From Splendidivirga corallicola (GTDB lineage: Bacteria; Bacteroidota; Bacteroidia; Cytophagales; Cyclobacteriaceae), in the NCBI GenBank assembly GCA_030442035.1, contig JAUJEA010000002.1:310001-374000 (forward strand): a DNA stretch of 64,000 bases, in the 5' to 3' direction. Positions 1 through 9,291 of the stretch are shown here, piece after piece (position 1 is the first letter of the stretch; every line of letters begins with the position of its first letter). The notes beneath the pieces were generated by a model that was given only the letters and a program-made list of their open reading frames with translations, had not been told where the DNA came from and did not search any database. The position numbers and the translations under genes were made by a program.

Positions 1-66
1 TATTACTATATTATCAATCCTTCCCCGGCAGGAATTTTACAAAGCATTGAAAATTGCTTTAAGTGA
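1..66 (+). CDS. 3' end of an upstream gene (partial)
   Basis: An open frame enters from the left edge and ends at TGA 64-66. The last 21 codons end in ...AGILQSIENCFK. Its stop overlaps the ATG at 66 of the following histidine kinase (TGATG), a typical translational-coupling arrangement, so it is probably the first of the two genes in one operon. The visible tail could be the last helix of a response-regulator receiver domain, which would fit the partner gene, but 21 residues are too few to decide. Real coding is inferred only from frame and overlap. Confidence 0.45.
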   Translation, partial: YYYIINPSPAGILQSIENCFK

Positions 67-2360
67 TGAAAGGTAAACTTAATCTAGTACTAATATTTTG
101 GGTTTTGGGGCTCAGTGTACATGGTCAAAATCCGCAAATTGAAAACCTCTTGGAACGTCTGGATAACCACCAAAAGAGGGATTCCACTTATGTTGATCTC
201 CTCAATGAATTGGGTCATTTGTATTTTGATGTTGAAATTAAAAGGGTAAGAGAACTAGGAGAAGAGGCCCTGGAGATAGCACAGGAGATCAATTATGAGC
301 GAGGTATGGGGCAGGCTTATAATAATATTGGCCTTTCTTTTGAACATGTTGGTGTGCTTGATCTGGCATTGAAATATTATTTAAGATCATTAGAGATCAC
401 AGAAGCCATAGAAGATGATAAATATACAATTTTCACCAGCAATAACATTGGGAATGTTTACATCACTCAGGGAAAATATGATGAAGCACTAAATTATCTG
501 CACAAAGCATTAAATACTGCTACAAATATTAAGGATTCATTGAGAATAGCCCAAACCTCGCATACCATCGGTGATGTCTACGAAAAGCAAAAAAGATACA
601 ACATTGCTTTGCAGTATTACTTCAAAGCTTTGAGCATCGATGAGCCACTGAACTATGCAAGGGGCTTATCATATATCTACAATGGGATTGCCAATGCTTA
701 TGTGCATAAAGGAGATTATGATCTGGCGTTGCTGTATTTCGACAAAAACATAGCCATGGCCAAACGCTCCAGTAACAATTATATCCTTTCAAAAGCATAT
801 AACAGTATTGGCGCATTAAAAATGAAATTGAACGAATTTGATAAAGCTAAATATAATCTTCAGAAATCGCTGGAGGTCACTGAAAATTCGTCCTTTTACA
901 AGGTTAGAATGAACACATTCAAATTGCTTTCTGATCTTTCCAGGAAGCAAAACCGACTAAGAGAAGCGCTCAATTATTATGAGCAATATACAGCCACCAA
1001 AGACAGTGTATTCAACGAAAGCAAAGGGCAACAAATCAATGCGCTTCAGATGCAAATTGATTTAAATAGAAAGGAACAGGAAAATCAGCTACTCATAGCG
1101 GAAAAAGAGTTGGCAGAGACTGAACTTCAAAAAAATAACATTGAAAAGCGAGCTCTTTTTATCATATCCGGCCTTTTGTTTATATCCGCTCTTACCGTTC
1201 TAATTGCTTTTTACTTAAAGAAACATACTAATAAAAAGCTAAGGGATCAGAATGAATTGATTAACCGGCAAAGCTCGGAGATCCATCACAAAAATGGGGA
1301 AATAAGTCAACAAAATCAGGAACTCAAACAAACTTTAGAGCATCTTGAACAAACCCAGGCACACTTGATCGAATCAGAAAAACTTGCCTCACTGGGTCAA
1401 CTTATAGCAGGGATCAGTCATGAAATTAATACTCCATTGGGGGCCATAAAAGCTTCAAATGATGTAGCACTTAACAATTATGAGGCACTTAAGAAAGATT
1501 TTTTGGATTTCCTCGTCGAATTGTCTTCTGAGGATATCGGATCATTCAACTGTTTAATTGAAAAAGCTTCTGACTCTGTAAAATATTATACCAGTCGGGA
1601 GGAACGAAAACTACGCAAAAACCTGACCGGTGAACTGAAGGAACAAAAAGTCCAAAATGCAGAGGAAGTTGGCACACTTTTATCTGAAATGGGGATTTAT
1701 GATAATTACCATCAATATTTACAAATCATTAATCATGATAGAAATACTGAAATTATAACGAAGGCGCAGGAATTCTTTTCCATTTATCGATCCAATAAAA
1801 ATGTCGAAATGGCTATCCATAAAGTATCCAAAATTCTCAATTCATTGAAGTCCTATATAAAAAAGGATCACTTTGGTGAAATGATCTTGTCCGATTTAGC
1901 CGAAAACATAGAGACTATTTTAACCATCTATCGCAATCAGCTCAAACAAGGGATTGAGGTAATCAGAAATTTTGATGAAGTACCAATGCTAAAATGCTAT
2001 CCTGATGAGCTTAACCAGGTATGGACAAATCTCATCCACAACAGTATTCATGCTATGGAAGGTAAAGGAACATTGACTATCAATATTGCAGCCAATGGCA
2101 AATTCTTTAAAATAGATATCATGGACACTGGCAAGGGAATTCCAGGAGAAATACATCATAAAGTATTCGATGATTTTTTTACAACGAAACCATTGGGTGA
2201 AGGGACCGGTCTGGGATTGAGTATCGCAAAAAAAATTATACAAAAACACGCCGGTTCAATATCGTTCGAAAGCTCACCCGGAAGGACCAAATTCACTGTA
2301 TTAATACCCAAAGCTGAATATATGGATGGTTTATTGAATGGCACTATCGTTAAGGTCTGA
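66..2360 (+). CDS. TPR-containing membrane sensor histidine kinase
   Basis: Two-component sensor kinase of about 764 aa. It has an N-terminal signal peptide, then at least five TPR-like repeats (about residues 45-310) in the periplasm, and a coiled coil up to residue 360. One membrane helix follows (about 364-385), then a second coiled coil and the kinase core. The phospho-acceptor His is in GISHEINTPLG (about residue 452). The ATP-binding domain shows the N box NLIHNSIHAM, G1 box DTGKGIP and G2 box GEGTGLGLS. About 200 residues, longer than usual, separate the H and N boxes and include a charged helical insertion. The ATG at 66 is preferred over the GTG at 63 because it overlaps the upstream stop. 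Its response regulator may be the upstream gene. The ligand is unknown. Confidence 0.9.
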   Translation: MKGKLNLVLIFWVLGLSVHGQNPQIENLLERLDNHQKRDSTYVDLLNELGHLYFDVEIKRVRELGEEALEIAQEINYERGMGQAYNNIGLSFEHVGVLDLALKYYLRSLEITEAIEDDKYTIFTSNNIGNVYITQGKYDEALNYLHKALNTATNIKDSLRIAQTSHTIGDVYEKQKRYNIALQYYFKALSIDEPLNYARGLSYIYNGIANAYVHKGDYDLALLYFDKNIAMAKRSSNNYILSKAYNSIGALKMKLNEFDKAKYNLQKSLEVTENSSFYKVRMNTFKLLSDLSRKQNRLREALNYYEQYTATKDSVFNESKGQQINALQMQIDLNRKEQENQLLIAEKELAETELQKNNIEKRALFIISGLLFISALTVLIAFYLKKHTNKKLRDQNELINRQSSEIHHKNGEISQQNQELKQTLEHLEQTQAHLIESEKLASLGQLIAGISHEINTPLGAIKASNDVALNNYEALKKDFLDFLVELSSEDIGSFNCLIEKASDSVKYYTSREERKLRKNLTGELKEQKVQNAEEVGTLLSEMGIYDNYHQYLQIINHDRNTEIITKAQEFFSIYRSNKNVEMAIHKVSKILNSLKSYIKKDHFGEMILSDLAENIETILTIYRNQLKQGIEVIRNFDEVPMLKCYPDELNQVWTNLIHNSIHAMEGKGTLTINIAANGKFFKIDIMDTGKGIPGEIHHKVFDDFFTTKPLGEGTGLGLSIAKKIIQKHAGSISFESSPGRTKFTVLIPKAEYMDGLLNGTIVKV

Positions 2361-2526
2361 ATCAATTTTTGGATGTGAATCTTATTAAGCCAAATCTACA
2401 TGCTATATCCGAACAAGAAAATCTCAGATATTCGGTCTTTCCAAATCAGAGATGCAACATTTTTACTGAATTATGCCTTTTACATTTAGTTAGTTATTTT
2501 TAGCCCACAAAAGATCTGCAGTTATT

Positions 2527-3528
2527 ATGAAAAACGCTCGTATCACAGGATTAGGACATTACGTACCAGAAAGGATTGTAACAAACGATGAACTTTCCAC
2601 TCTCATGGATACGAGCGATGAATGGATTGTTGAAAGAACAGGAATCAAAGAAAGGCGTTTTATCGATCCTCAGAAGGACACGCTGGCAAATATGGCAGCA
2701 AAAGCCACAAAAATGGCCCTTGAAAGAGCAAACTTACAGAATGAGGATATTGAATTCATCATTTTCGCTACCATCACTCCGGATTATTTCTTTCCGGGAA
2801 ACGGTGTATTGCTTCAAAGAGAATTGGGCCTAGAGAGTATTGGTGCACTTGATGTCAGAAATGCCTGTTCGGGCTTTATTTATGGCTTGTCCATAGCCGA
2901 ACAATATATCAAAGCGGGGACTTATAAAACCATCCTGGTTGTTGGCGGGGAAATTCAATCTACCGCACTGGACATCACAGACAGGGGACGTTCAACAGCT
3001 GTCATTTTTGGTGATGGCGTGGGTGCTACTGTGGTCCGGGCAACAGATGAAAAAAGAGGTGTTCTATCGACACATCTCCATGCAGACGGAAGATTTGCTG
3101 AAGAGTTGTATGTAAAGGATCCTGGAAGTAGCCGTCCAAGAGAGGAAAGGCAACCGGAGCAAATATTGGATACAACAGGGTTTAAAGTCCATATGAATGG
3201 GAATGCTGTTTTTAAACATGCAGTGGTTAGATTTCATGAAGTGATCAATGAAGCACTTGCAGCCAATCACTACAAAAAGGAAGATATAGATTTGCTGGTG
3301 CCACATCAGGCCAATCTGCGAATCAGTAAATATCTGCAGGAAAAACTTCAATTGCCAGACGACAAGGTATACAATAACATCATGCGATACGGCAATACTA
3401 CAGCGGCTTCTATTCCAATTGCCATGAGTGAAGCCTGGGAAGAAAAGAAAATCAAAGACAACGACCTTATTTGTTTAGCTGCATTTGGAAGTGGTTTTAC
3501 CTGGGCCTCAGCACTGATAAAATGGTAA
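2527..3528 (+). CDS. fabH: 3-oxoacyl-ACP synthase III (FabH-type KAS III)
   Basis: Cytosolic thiolase-fold condensing enzyme that joins an acyl-CoA primer to malonyl-ACP to start fatty-acid synthesis. Its 333 aa is the normal family length. The Cys-His-Asn triad is visible: Cys114 in RNACSGF, His260 in VPHQANLRI and Asn290 in RYGNTTAAS. The N-terminus (ITGLGHYVPE, TSDEWI, RTGI) is typical. It is not next to plsX or acpP, so it may be one of several KAS III paralogues and could use another primer. It stands alone, 166 bp after the kinase. Confidence 0.92.
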   Translation: MKNARITGLGHYVPERIVTNDELSTLMDTSDEWIVERTGIKERRFIDPQKDTLANMAAKATKMALERANLQNEDIEFIIFATITPDYFFPGNGVLLQRELGLESIGALDVRNACSGFIYGLSIAEQYIKAGTYKTILVVGGEIQSTALDITDRGRSTAVIFGDGVGATVVRATDEKRGVLSTHLHADGRFAEELYVKDPGSSRPREERQPEQILDTTGFKVHMNGNAVFKHAVVRFHEVINEALAANHYKKEDIDLLVPHQANLRISKYLQEKLQLPDDKVYNNIMRYGNTTAASIPIAMSEAWEEKKIKDNDLICLAAFGSGFTWASALIKW

Positions 3529-3615
3529 TAAAGACAATCACCGGAAAAAAGCCAGTTAGCATTTAGGACCTAAAATCAGATTAAAAAGTGTGTATTGTGC
3601 TTGTTGGTGTTTTAA

Positions 3616-4065
3616 CTAACGAACTTCAATGGCATATGCCCCAGGTTCTAACAATTCAATCTCCGCGAAAACCTCATATAACATATTAGTCTGCAGTTTG
3701 CGTCGTGTTTTGAATTTAATTGTAATAACATTCGGAAATTTTCGATTCTTAAATTCTACCATGCCTATTGGCAGATCCGTACTGGCAGAGTAAAAAGCAT
3801 TTCCCCCATCTTCGGTGGAGACGGCCAAATCAGATACAAAAGTAGGAACTCTAACCGTAATCTTATTTTCCCCATCATATCTTCTAACGGATACTTGCTC
3901 GGCACTTCTTTTATACCGAACCTTATAAGGTTTCGATTTATCCTTTTTCCTCTTCTTAGTCTTTTTTTCTTTCTTACTCTTGGCTGTCTCCTGAGCCATG
4001 CTTTGGCTATAAACAAAAAATGCTGCCAGGCAGCTGAATATTAATACAAAACTTATCTTTTTCAT
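3616..4065 (-). CDS. Secreted Lys-rich hypothetical protein
   Basis: 149 aa, function not recognised. It has a signal peptide (hydrophobic FVLIFSCLAAFFVY, likely cut after SMAQ), then a strongly basic linker (about residues 28-46, mostly K with some R, E and D). About 100 residues follow with alternating beta-strand character, probably a small beta-sandwich. No Cys pair, catalytic motif or lipobox is seen after the signal peptide. It is transcribed leftward, convergent with fabH and alone, so context does not suggest a job. It is likely a periplasmic or surface protein. Confidence 0.65.
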   Translation of the reverse strand: MKKISFVLIFSCLAAFFVYSQSMAQETAKSKKEKKTKKRKKDKSKPYKVRYKRSAEQVSVRRYDGENKITVRVPTFVSDLAVSTEDGGNAFYSASTDLPIGMVEFKNRKFPNVITIKFKTRRKLQTNMLYEVFAEIELLEPGAYAIEVR

Positions 4066-4171
4066 TTTTTGAACAATTAAAATTAGCTGGCACTTGAAAT
4101 CGTCACACTAAGGTTTAATCATGTCTCTCGGCATTTCTCCAATTGTCTCAAGTGTGGTTCTGTTTAAGAGT

Positions 4172-4203
4172 AAAAAAGAGGTCGGTAAACCAACCTCTTT
4201 TTT
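4172..4203. terminator. Intrinsic terminator of the susCD operon
   Basis: A perfect 11-bp inverted repeat (4172-4182 with 4193-4203, core AAAGAGGT/ACCTCTTT) with a 10-nt loop. A-tracts and T-tracts on the two sides let it work in both directions. It lies 9 nt past the susD-like stop codon. Confidence 0.85.
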
Positions 4204-4212
4204 ATTAAATGT

Positions 4213-5658
4213 CTATTGAAACAACCACGACTTTGAAAAGATAGTCAGGCCACTCGGCACATTGGCAGCATTGTTATTCAACTCATCCTGAGGATACAAT
4301 ACTCTGCAGATATATTCGGTAGCTACCTGGGATCCATCAGACCTGGTAGGAATAATCAATGTATTAGGAAAAGCAAAATCATGTCTTCTAATGTCAACCC
4401 AACTTTCAATTTCCATGGTGAACATCGCTTTATACTTTTCGGTCATAATTTTCTCCAAGGTTATAGTTCCTGCCGTTTCACTGGCATAAGTAGCTATATA
4501 AGGAGCTATGCGAGGATCTGCAGCATCTGCTACAACAATACCGATTTGTTCCTGTACGGCACTGTTATGAGCAGTGGCAGCACGTGCCATATCACCCGAC
4601 CTAAATGCAGCTTCCGCTTCAATGAACAATAGTTCGAAATAAGTGGCCAGGAAATGGTCAGAATCCAATTTACCATAAAATGTATCAGGGCCTATCGGTG
4701 AAAAACTCAAATTGGTAATTCCAAATCCGTTTTGCTTTCCAACAAAACCTACGGGATCGGAGCCAACAGGAAAGCGGTCGTCATCCCAGTAAGCTTCTAA
4801 TCGAGGATCGTTGGTATTTTGTAATTCAAGCATGAAATTCTCAGCAGCAATTACCTGGTTATTTTCCCACATAGCATACCATGGGTTTCTATGCTGTGCA
4901 GTACCTTCATATTTCATCCTAAAATCATTCGCTGAGGTCAGGCCAGCAGCTTTAGCTGCATCTACGGCAGCAAGGGCTCTTGTAGCACTACCGGAAGGAT
5001 CCCGCTTACTCAAATGATTATGGTACCTGGCACTTAATAAATGTGCCGTAGCAATCCAGTTACTGGTGCTGTTACCATGCACAAAATCGCCCTGAAGAGG
5101 CAGGTTCGTTGTTTTACCCAAATCCGATACCGCTTCAGTTAGCAATCTTTGTATTTCATTGTAAATAGATTCCTGAGAATCATAAGTTTGAGTTAGATAT
5201 TCATCAATATTGAAAGCCTGGCTCCAGGGAATATCTCCGTACATATCAGTCAAAGTACCTAATGCAAAGGCCATCATGATTTTGGCAACACCTACATAGT
5301 GCCAATCTTCATTCTCAGCCCCAACATTCATAATCTCAATCAAATCTCTCATTGGCCCTCTGTAATATCCGGTCCATTGACCATTCCAGCTACCATTATC
5401 AAGATTGTACTGATCCATGTCCACACCAAACGCATGGTTTCCTGCAAAATGTTGGGTAAATACCCCTATATATCCGGTACCAAAACCACCAAAATTGTTG
5501 AACTGATCATTTAAGGCGGCGGTCAATAATACATCGCTCGAAACGGCTGTTGGAGAGTTCTTACTTGTATTGATCTCCTCAAAAGTTTCATCACAGCTTG
5601 TCGCTACTATAAGTCCGAAGGACAATAGTAAGCTATATATTAATTTATTATTCTTCAT
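4213..5658 (-). CDS. SusD/RagB-family outer-membrane lipoprotein
   Basis: Surface nutrient-binding lipoprotein that acts as a lid on the neighbouring SusC-like porin. 481 aa from the ATG at 5658 (an in-frame TTG lies 9 nt upstream). The lipobox ends at Cys22 (LIVATSC). The following INTSKNSPTAVSSDVLLTAA matches the start of the SusD-like_2 subgroup, and aromatic-rich helical TPR-like segments (GSWNGQWTGYYRG) follow. 37 nt separate it from susC and a terminator follows its stop. The SusD-like_2 subgroup and the upstream secreted M20 peptidase suggest peptide or amino-acid-conjugate uptake rather than starch, but the substrate is inferred. No polysaccharide-utilisation enzymes are adjacent. Confidence 0.92.
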   Translation of the reverse strand: MKNNKLIYSLLLSFGLIVATSCDETFEEINTSKNSPTAVSSDVLLTAALNDQFNNFGGFGTGYIGVFTQHFAGNHAFGVDMDQYNLDNGSWNGQWTGYYRGPMRDLIEIMNVGAENEDWHYVGVAKIMMAFALGTLTDMYGDIPWSQAFNIDEYLTQTYDSQESIYNEIQRLLTEAVSDLGKTTNLPLQGDFVHGNSTSNWIATAHLLSARYHNHLSKRDPSGSATRALAAVDAAKAAGLTSANDFRMKYEGTAQHRNPWYAMWENNQVIAAENFMLELQNTNDPRLEAYWDDDRFPVGSDPVGFVGKQNGFGITNLSFSPIGPDTFYGKLDSDHFLATYFELLFIEAEAAFRSGDMARAATAHNSAVQEQIGIVVADAADPRIAPYIATYASETAGTITLEKIMTEKYKAMFTMEIESWVDIRRHDFAFPNTLIIPTRSDGSQVATEYICRVLYPQDELNNNAANVPSGLTIFSKSWLFQ

Positions 5659-5695
5659 TTTATTCAATTTTAAATTAACACTTCACAGAAATAGA

Positions 5696-8600
5696 TTAGA
5701 ATGTCATCCTAGCTCCCAATGCAAAAGATTTGTTGTTCGGAACAACTAACTCATCAAATCCAATGAAGTTACCGGCGCCATGAGCACTTAGTTCGGGGTC
5801 ATTTCCAGTGTAATCGGTTTTTAACCAGGCATTCCTTGCTGAGAATGTAAGCTCAAAGCTTTTAAATGGAGTAGCCTCAAGAATTTTTTGCGGTAAAGCA
5901 TATCCGATGTAGATATTTCTCAATCTCCACCAAGAACCATCTTCGATGAGATTTTCATCGATCCTTCTGTAAGTATGCCAATACTGGTTACTGAAAGCTG
6001 CCGCTGCTGTGTTTGGTGATCCGTCAGCAAATACACCTCCTAGGTTTTCTCGATAGTTAGCACTTGCATCATCATCGGCATACCATCTGTTTTCTGAGAC
6101 TTTCGCAGTTCCCGAATAAATAAGGTTCGCCAGGAAACCGTTCACAACATCTCCTCCTTGTCTTCTTTCCAAAGTAAAGCCAAACTTGACACCTTTATAT
6201 GTGAGGTTTGAAGTCATTCCCAATGTCCAATCAGGATTTACATTACCCAATACTACTCTGGATTCGCTCCTACTTGGTTGTCCGTCGGCATCAACCACGA
6301 TAGGTGCATCAAGGTAATTAGGATCGCTTTCATCTACATTGTAGCGATCATTGGCATAGCCATATAGTGTTCCATACGGTTCTCCTTCTACCGCTATAAT
6401 TTGAGCAGCAGACCACCAACCGGTTACTAAAATAATTCTGTCAAGATCATCATCAGTAGATTGACCTATGGTTTTAACCGTACCTTCATTTTTGGTGAAA
6501 TTGAAATTGGTTGTCCAATTGAAATCTGCAATTTTAACCGGGTTCGTAATGGTTAGAATTGCTTCAATTCCCTTGTTTTCAACTTCCCCGAGGTTAACCA
6601 ATCTACTACTATATCCTGTGGCTGCTGATGTCGGAGCCTCGATAATTTGCTCACTACTTGTTCTGTTATAGTAAGCAAGATCCAATCCAATCAAGTTATC
6701 AAAGAACCTGGCATCAAAACCAATTTCATATTCTGTTGTTTTCTCTGGTTTGATGTTAGGATTGTTACGATCATTGCTAATCGTAAACCTTGGATTGCCA
6801 AAAATATTAGGATCTTGTTTAACAAAAACATCTTTAAGGCTTTGTGTAGGGGCATCATTCGAAGTACTCGCATAAGATGCTCTCAGCTTAGCAAAAGATA
6901 GCCAACCAGGCTGAAACACTTCTGATAGAACAAATCCCAGACTTACCGAAGGGTAGAAGAAGTTATTCTGGCTTTCCGGTAAGGTGGATGACCAATCATT
7001 TCTACCAGTTATGCCTAAGTATAGCATATCATTATAGCCAATGGAAATATCGCCATAAAGACCTAGCAATAGATAATCATTGTCAAACTTACCTACTGAT
7101 TGCTCTACAGTATTTGAAATATCAAAAAAGTCTCTTAAGACAAATGTAGTACCAGTGGTGGAAAGCCGGTCATACTTGGATCTGAACACACTACCTCCAA
7201 CCAGGTAGTTAATATCAAAATTATCATTAATGTCTCTCTGACCTCTAAAAATAAGGTCTGCACTGACATCCCTGTTCGTAAGTCTGATTTCAGTCATATC
7301 GCCCAGATTACTCGCGGTATTCACAGAACCATAAGGTCTGATTTCAGTTCTTTCTTCATCATAAGTATCTATCCCCGCCCTGAAATCCATAGATAACCAA
7401 TCAGCCATGTCATACGTTACATTCACACTTCCAATCAACCTGTTCAATCTCCAATCTTCGCCTTCTTCGTTTACAATCCACTGTGGATGTGGCACACCAC
7501 CACTAAACCATGTCTTATATCCATCCGATTCACGTTTCCACGGATAATTGTTGATGTCCCACATGTGGTGCCAATAACCTAAACCTTCCAAAATACCAGT
7601 AGCTGTTCTGAATCTTTTACCTCCGGTATTGATGTAATTGGCTTTAGCACTTACAGAAACCTTATCATGGATCTTCTGAGTAGCATTCAACAAGAAAGAT
7701 GATTTGTCATAATCCTGATTTGGGATAATTCCTTCTTGATCCTGACGCGATACAGCTACATAGAACGAGTTGTTTTCTCCGCCACCGGAAAGTGCAATGT
7801 TGTGCTTGATGGTGCTACCATCCTGCCAGAAACGCTCGTAATTGTCATTAAATTGAGGAACGGACTGGCCTCCAACATCCTCATTTACACCATCACCATT
7901 CAGGTCCAGGGAAGTCCCAGCAGGAAAAGTAACTCCTGTGCTGTAAGCAGGCCCATAGTTCCAATGAGTAACACCACTGAATCCACCAAAACGCCCTCTC
8001 GAGTATACATTGGTTGTTTCATGCAATTTATTTACTTGCTCTCTGGAAACCTCAATGTTGTACTCAACATTTAGTCCTGTGCCCTTAGCTCCTTTTTTGG
8101 TAGTAATGACAACAGCACCATTGGCAGCTCTGATACCGTACAAGGCCGTAGCAGCACCACCTTTTAAAACAGATATTGACTCAATATCATTCGGGTTGAT
8201 GTCTATCGCCCTATTTGCCGATGGAGTTCCTGATTTGCTATGAAACTGAACATCGTTGTTGATCGGAATTCCATCTACAATGAACAATGGCTGATTGCTG
8301 TAGTTGATAGAGCTGAAACCCCTAATAACCATAGATGTTCCTCCTCCGGCCTGGCCTCCGGAATTATTGATCTGAACACCTGCCACCTGTCCACGCAATG
8401 CGTCGATCACGTTACTAGTTCCAGCTTCTTTAATGGCATCCCCACCAATGGATTGTACAGAATACCCCAAGGATGATTGTTCCCTGGATACACCCAGGGC
8501 GGTAACCACCACTTCGCCAAGTTGTTTAACATCCGGGATCAGAACCACATTGATGGTCGATCTTCCGGCAATCTCAATTTCCTGAGTTTCAAAGCCGATA

Positions 8601-8827
8601 AAGGAAATGGTCAAAATACCATCACTGGATGGTATGCTTAATTTATAATTCCCATCGGAATCAGTAACAGTACCAATGCTGGTACCTTTCAAAAGAATAC
8701 TTACTCCAGGAACAGATGAGTCGTCCTCAGCAGAAGTAATCTTACCAGAAACAGTCGCTTGTTGTGCTATAGCGCTAGAAAAAATGCACAACGAGCAGAA
8801 CATTACTAAGAGTAATTTCCACTTCAT
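5696..8827 (-). CDS. SusC/RagA-family TonB-dependent outer-membrane transporter
   Basis: 1043-aa active importer of the outer membrane, energised by TonB. It has a signal peptide (cleaved near AIAQ), an N-terminal carboxypeptidase-D-regulatory-like beta-sandwich (about residues 24-100, LLKGTSIGTVTDSDGNY), a linker with the SusC signature VTALGVSREQSSLGYSVQ, a plug domain (GQVAGVQINNSGG, VIRGFSSINY, VDGIPINND), then a 22-strand barrel ending in the terminal Phe used for BAM insertion (GARMTF). It is first in the operon with the SusD partner and is transcribed leftward. No anti-sigma/ECF pair or hybrid sensor is adjacent, so control is not obvious. Confidence 0.95.
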   Translation of the reverse strand: MKWKLLLVMFCSLCIFSSAIAQQATVSGKITSAEDDSSVPGVSILLKGTSIGTVTDSDGNYKLSIPSSDGILTISFIGFETQEIEIAGRSTINVVLIPDVKQLGEVVVTALGVSREQSSLGYSVQSIGGDAIKEAGTSNVIDALRGQVAGVQINNSGGQAGGGTSMVIRGFSSINYSNQPLFIVDGIPINNDVQFHSKSGTPSANRAIDINPNDIESISVLKGGAATALYGIRAANGAVVITTKKGAKGTGLNVEYNIEVSREQVNKLHETTNVYSRGRFGGFSGVTHWNYGPAYSTGVTFPAGTSLDLNGDGVNEDVGGQSVPQFNDNYERFWQDGSTIKHNIALSGGGENNSFYVAVSRQDQEGIIPNQDYDKSSFLLNATQKIHDKVSVSAKANYINTGGKRFRTATGILEGLGYWHHMWDINNYPWKRESDGYKTWFSGGVPHPQWIVNEEGEDWRLNRLIGSVNVTYDMADWLSMDFRAGIDTYDEERTEIRPYGSVNTASNLGDMTEIRLTNRDVSADLIFRGQRDINDNFDINYLVGGSVFRSKYDRLSTTGTTFVLRDFFDISNTVEQSVGKFDNDYLLLGLYGDISIGYNDMLYLGITGRNDWSSTLPESQNNFFYPSVSLGFVLSEVFQPGWLSFAKLRASYASTSNDAPTQSLKDVFVKQDPNIFGNPRFTISNDRNNPNIKPEKTTEYEIGFDARFFDNLIGLDLAYYNRTSSEQIIEAPTSAATGYSSRLVNLGEVENKGIEAILTITNPVKIADFNWTTNFNFTKNEGTVKTIGQSTDDDLDRIILVTGWWSAAQIIAVEGEPYGTLYGYANDRYNVDESDPNYLDAPIVVDADGQPSRSESRVVLGNVNPDWTLGMTSNLTYKGVKFGFTLERRQGGDVVNGFLANLIYSGTAKVSENRWYADDDASANYRENLGGVFADGSPNTAAAAFSNQYWHTYRRIDENLIEDGSWWRLRNIYIGYALPQKILEATPFKSFELTFSARNAWLKTDYTGNDPELSAHGAGNFIGFDELVVPNNKSFALGARMTF

Positions 8828-9291
8828 AATCGTTAGGTTAAGTTGTTAATAAATTAAAGTAATTTTATCCCCCAAATTAAGTTAATATTTAAAAATTGAA
8901 AATATAGCTGTCAAATATTACCACTTTGACAAAAATATTGGCAATAACTAAGATGGGAGAATAAAATTTCGCAAATAATTGCTGAATATAAGAAAACAAC
9001 AACATTAAACAAAAATTTACCACTAATAATACATTTTGAGAGGCAATTGTATTTAGCGAAAAAAGGGTTAGATGTATACCTAATTTTTATCAAAAAATGC
9101 GAAAATCATTCGAAATTATGAAAGCACGAACGATGTAATAAAATAACGCAAAATGGGTTATTAATTTAGTTTCGTTGGAGATTAATAGTAAGCAATATGA
9201 ACCACCCGGCAATGGATCAGGCTTGAAGATCCATTATTTTTTGAACCGAGGTGGTATGATGAAATACCGGACTAATTTCTACAGTTTATGT
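8828..9291. other. 464-bp intergenic region upstream of susC
   Basis: AT-rich DNA between the susC start and the M20 peptidase stop, both genes pointing left. It must hold the susC promoter. On the minus strand a TATTTTTG at 8937-8930 resembles the Bacteroidota -7 box (TAnnTTTG), but I see no TTTG at the expected -33 distance, so it is only a weak candidate. No hairpin, small gene or RNA was recognised. Confidence 0.35.

Noticed and set aside
8930-8937. Bacteroidota -7 box for the susC promoter
   Set aside because: TATTTTTG fits on the minus strand but there is no TTTG at the -33 position, so it is kept only as a remark.
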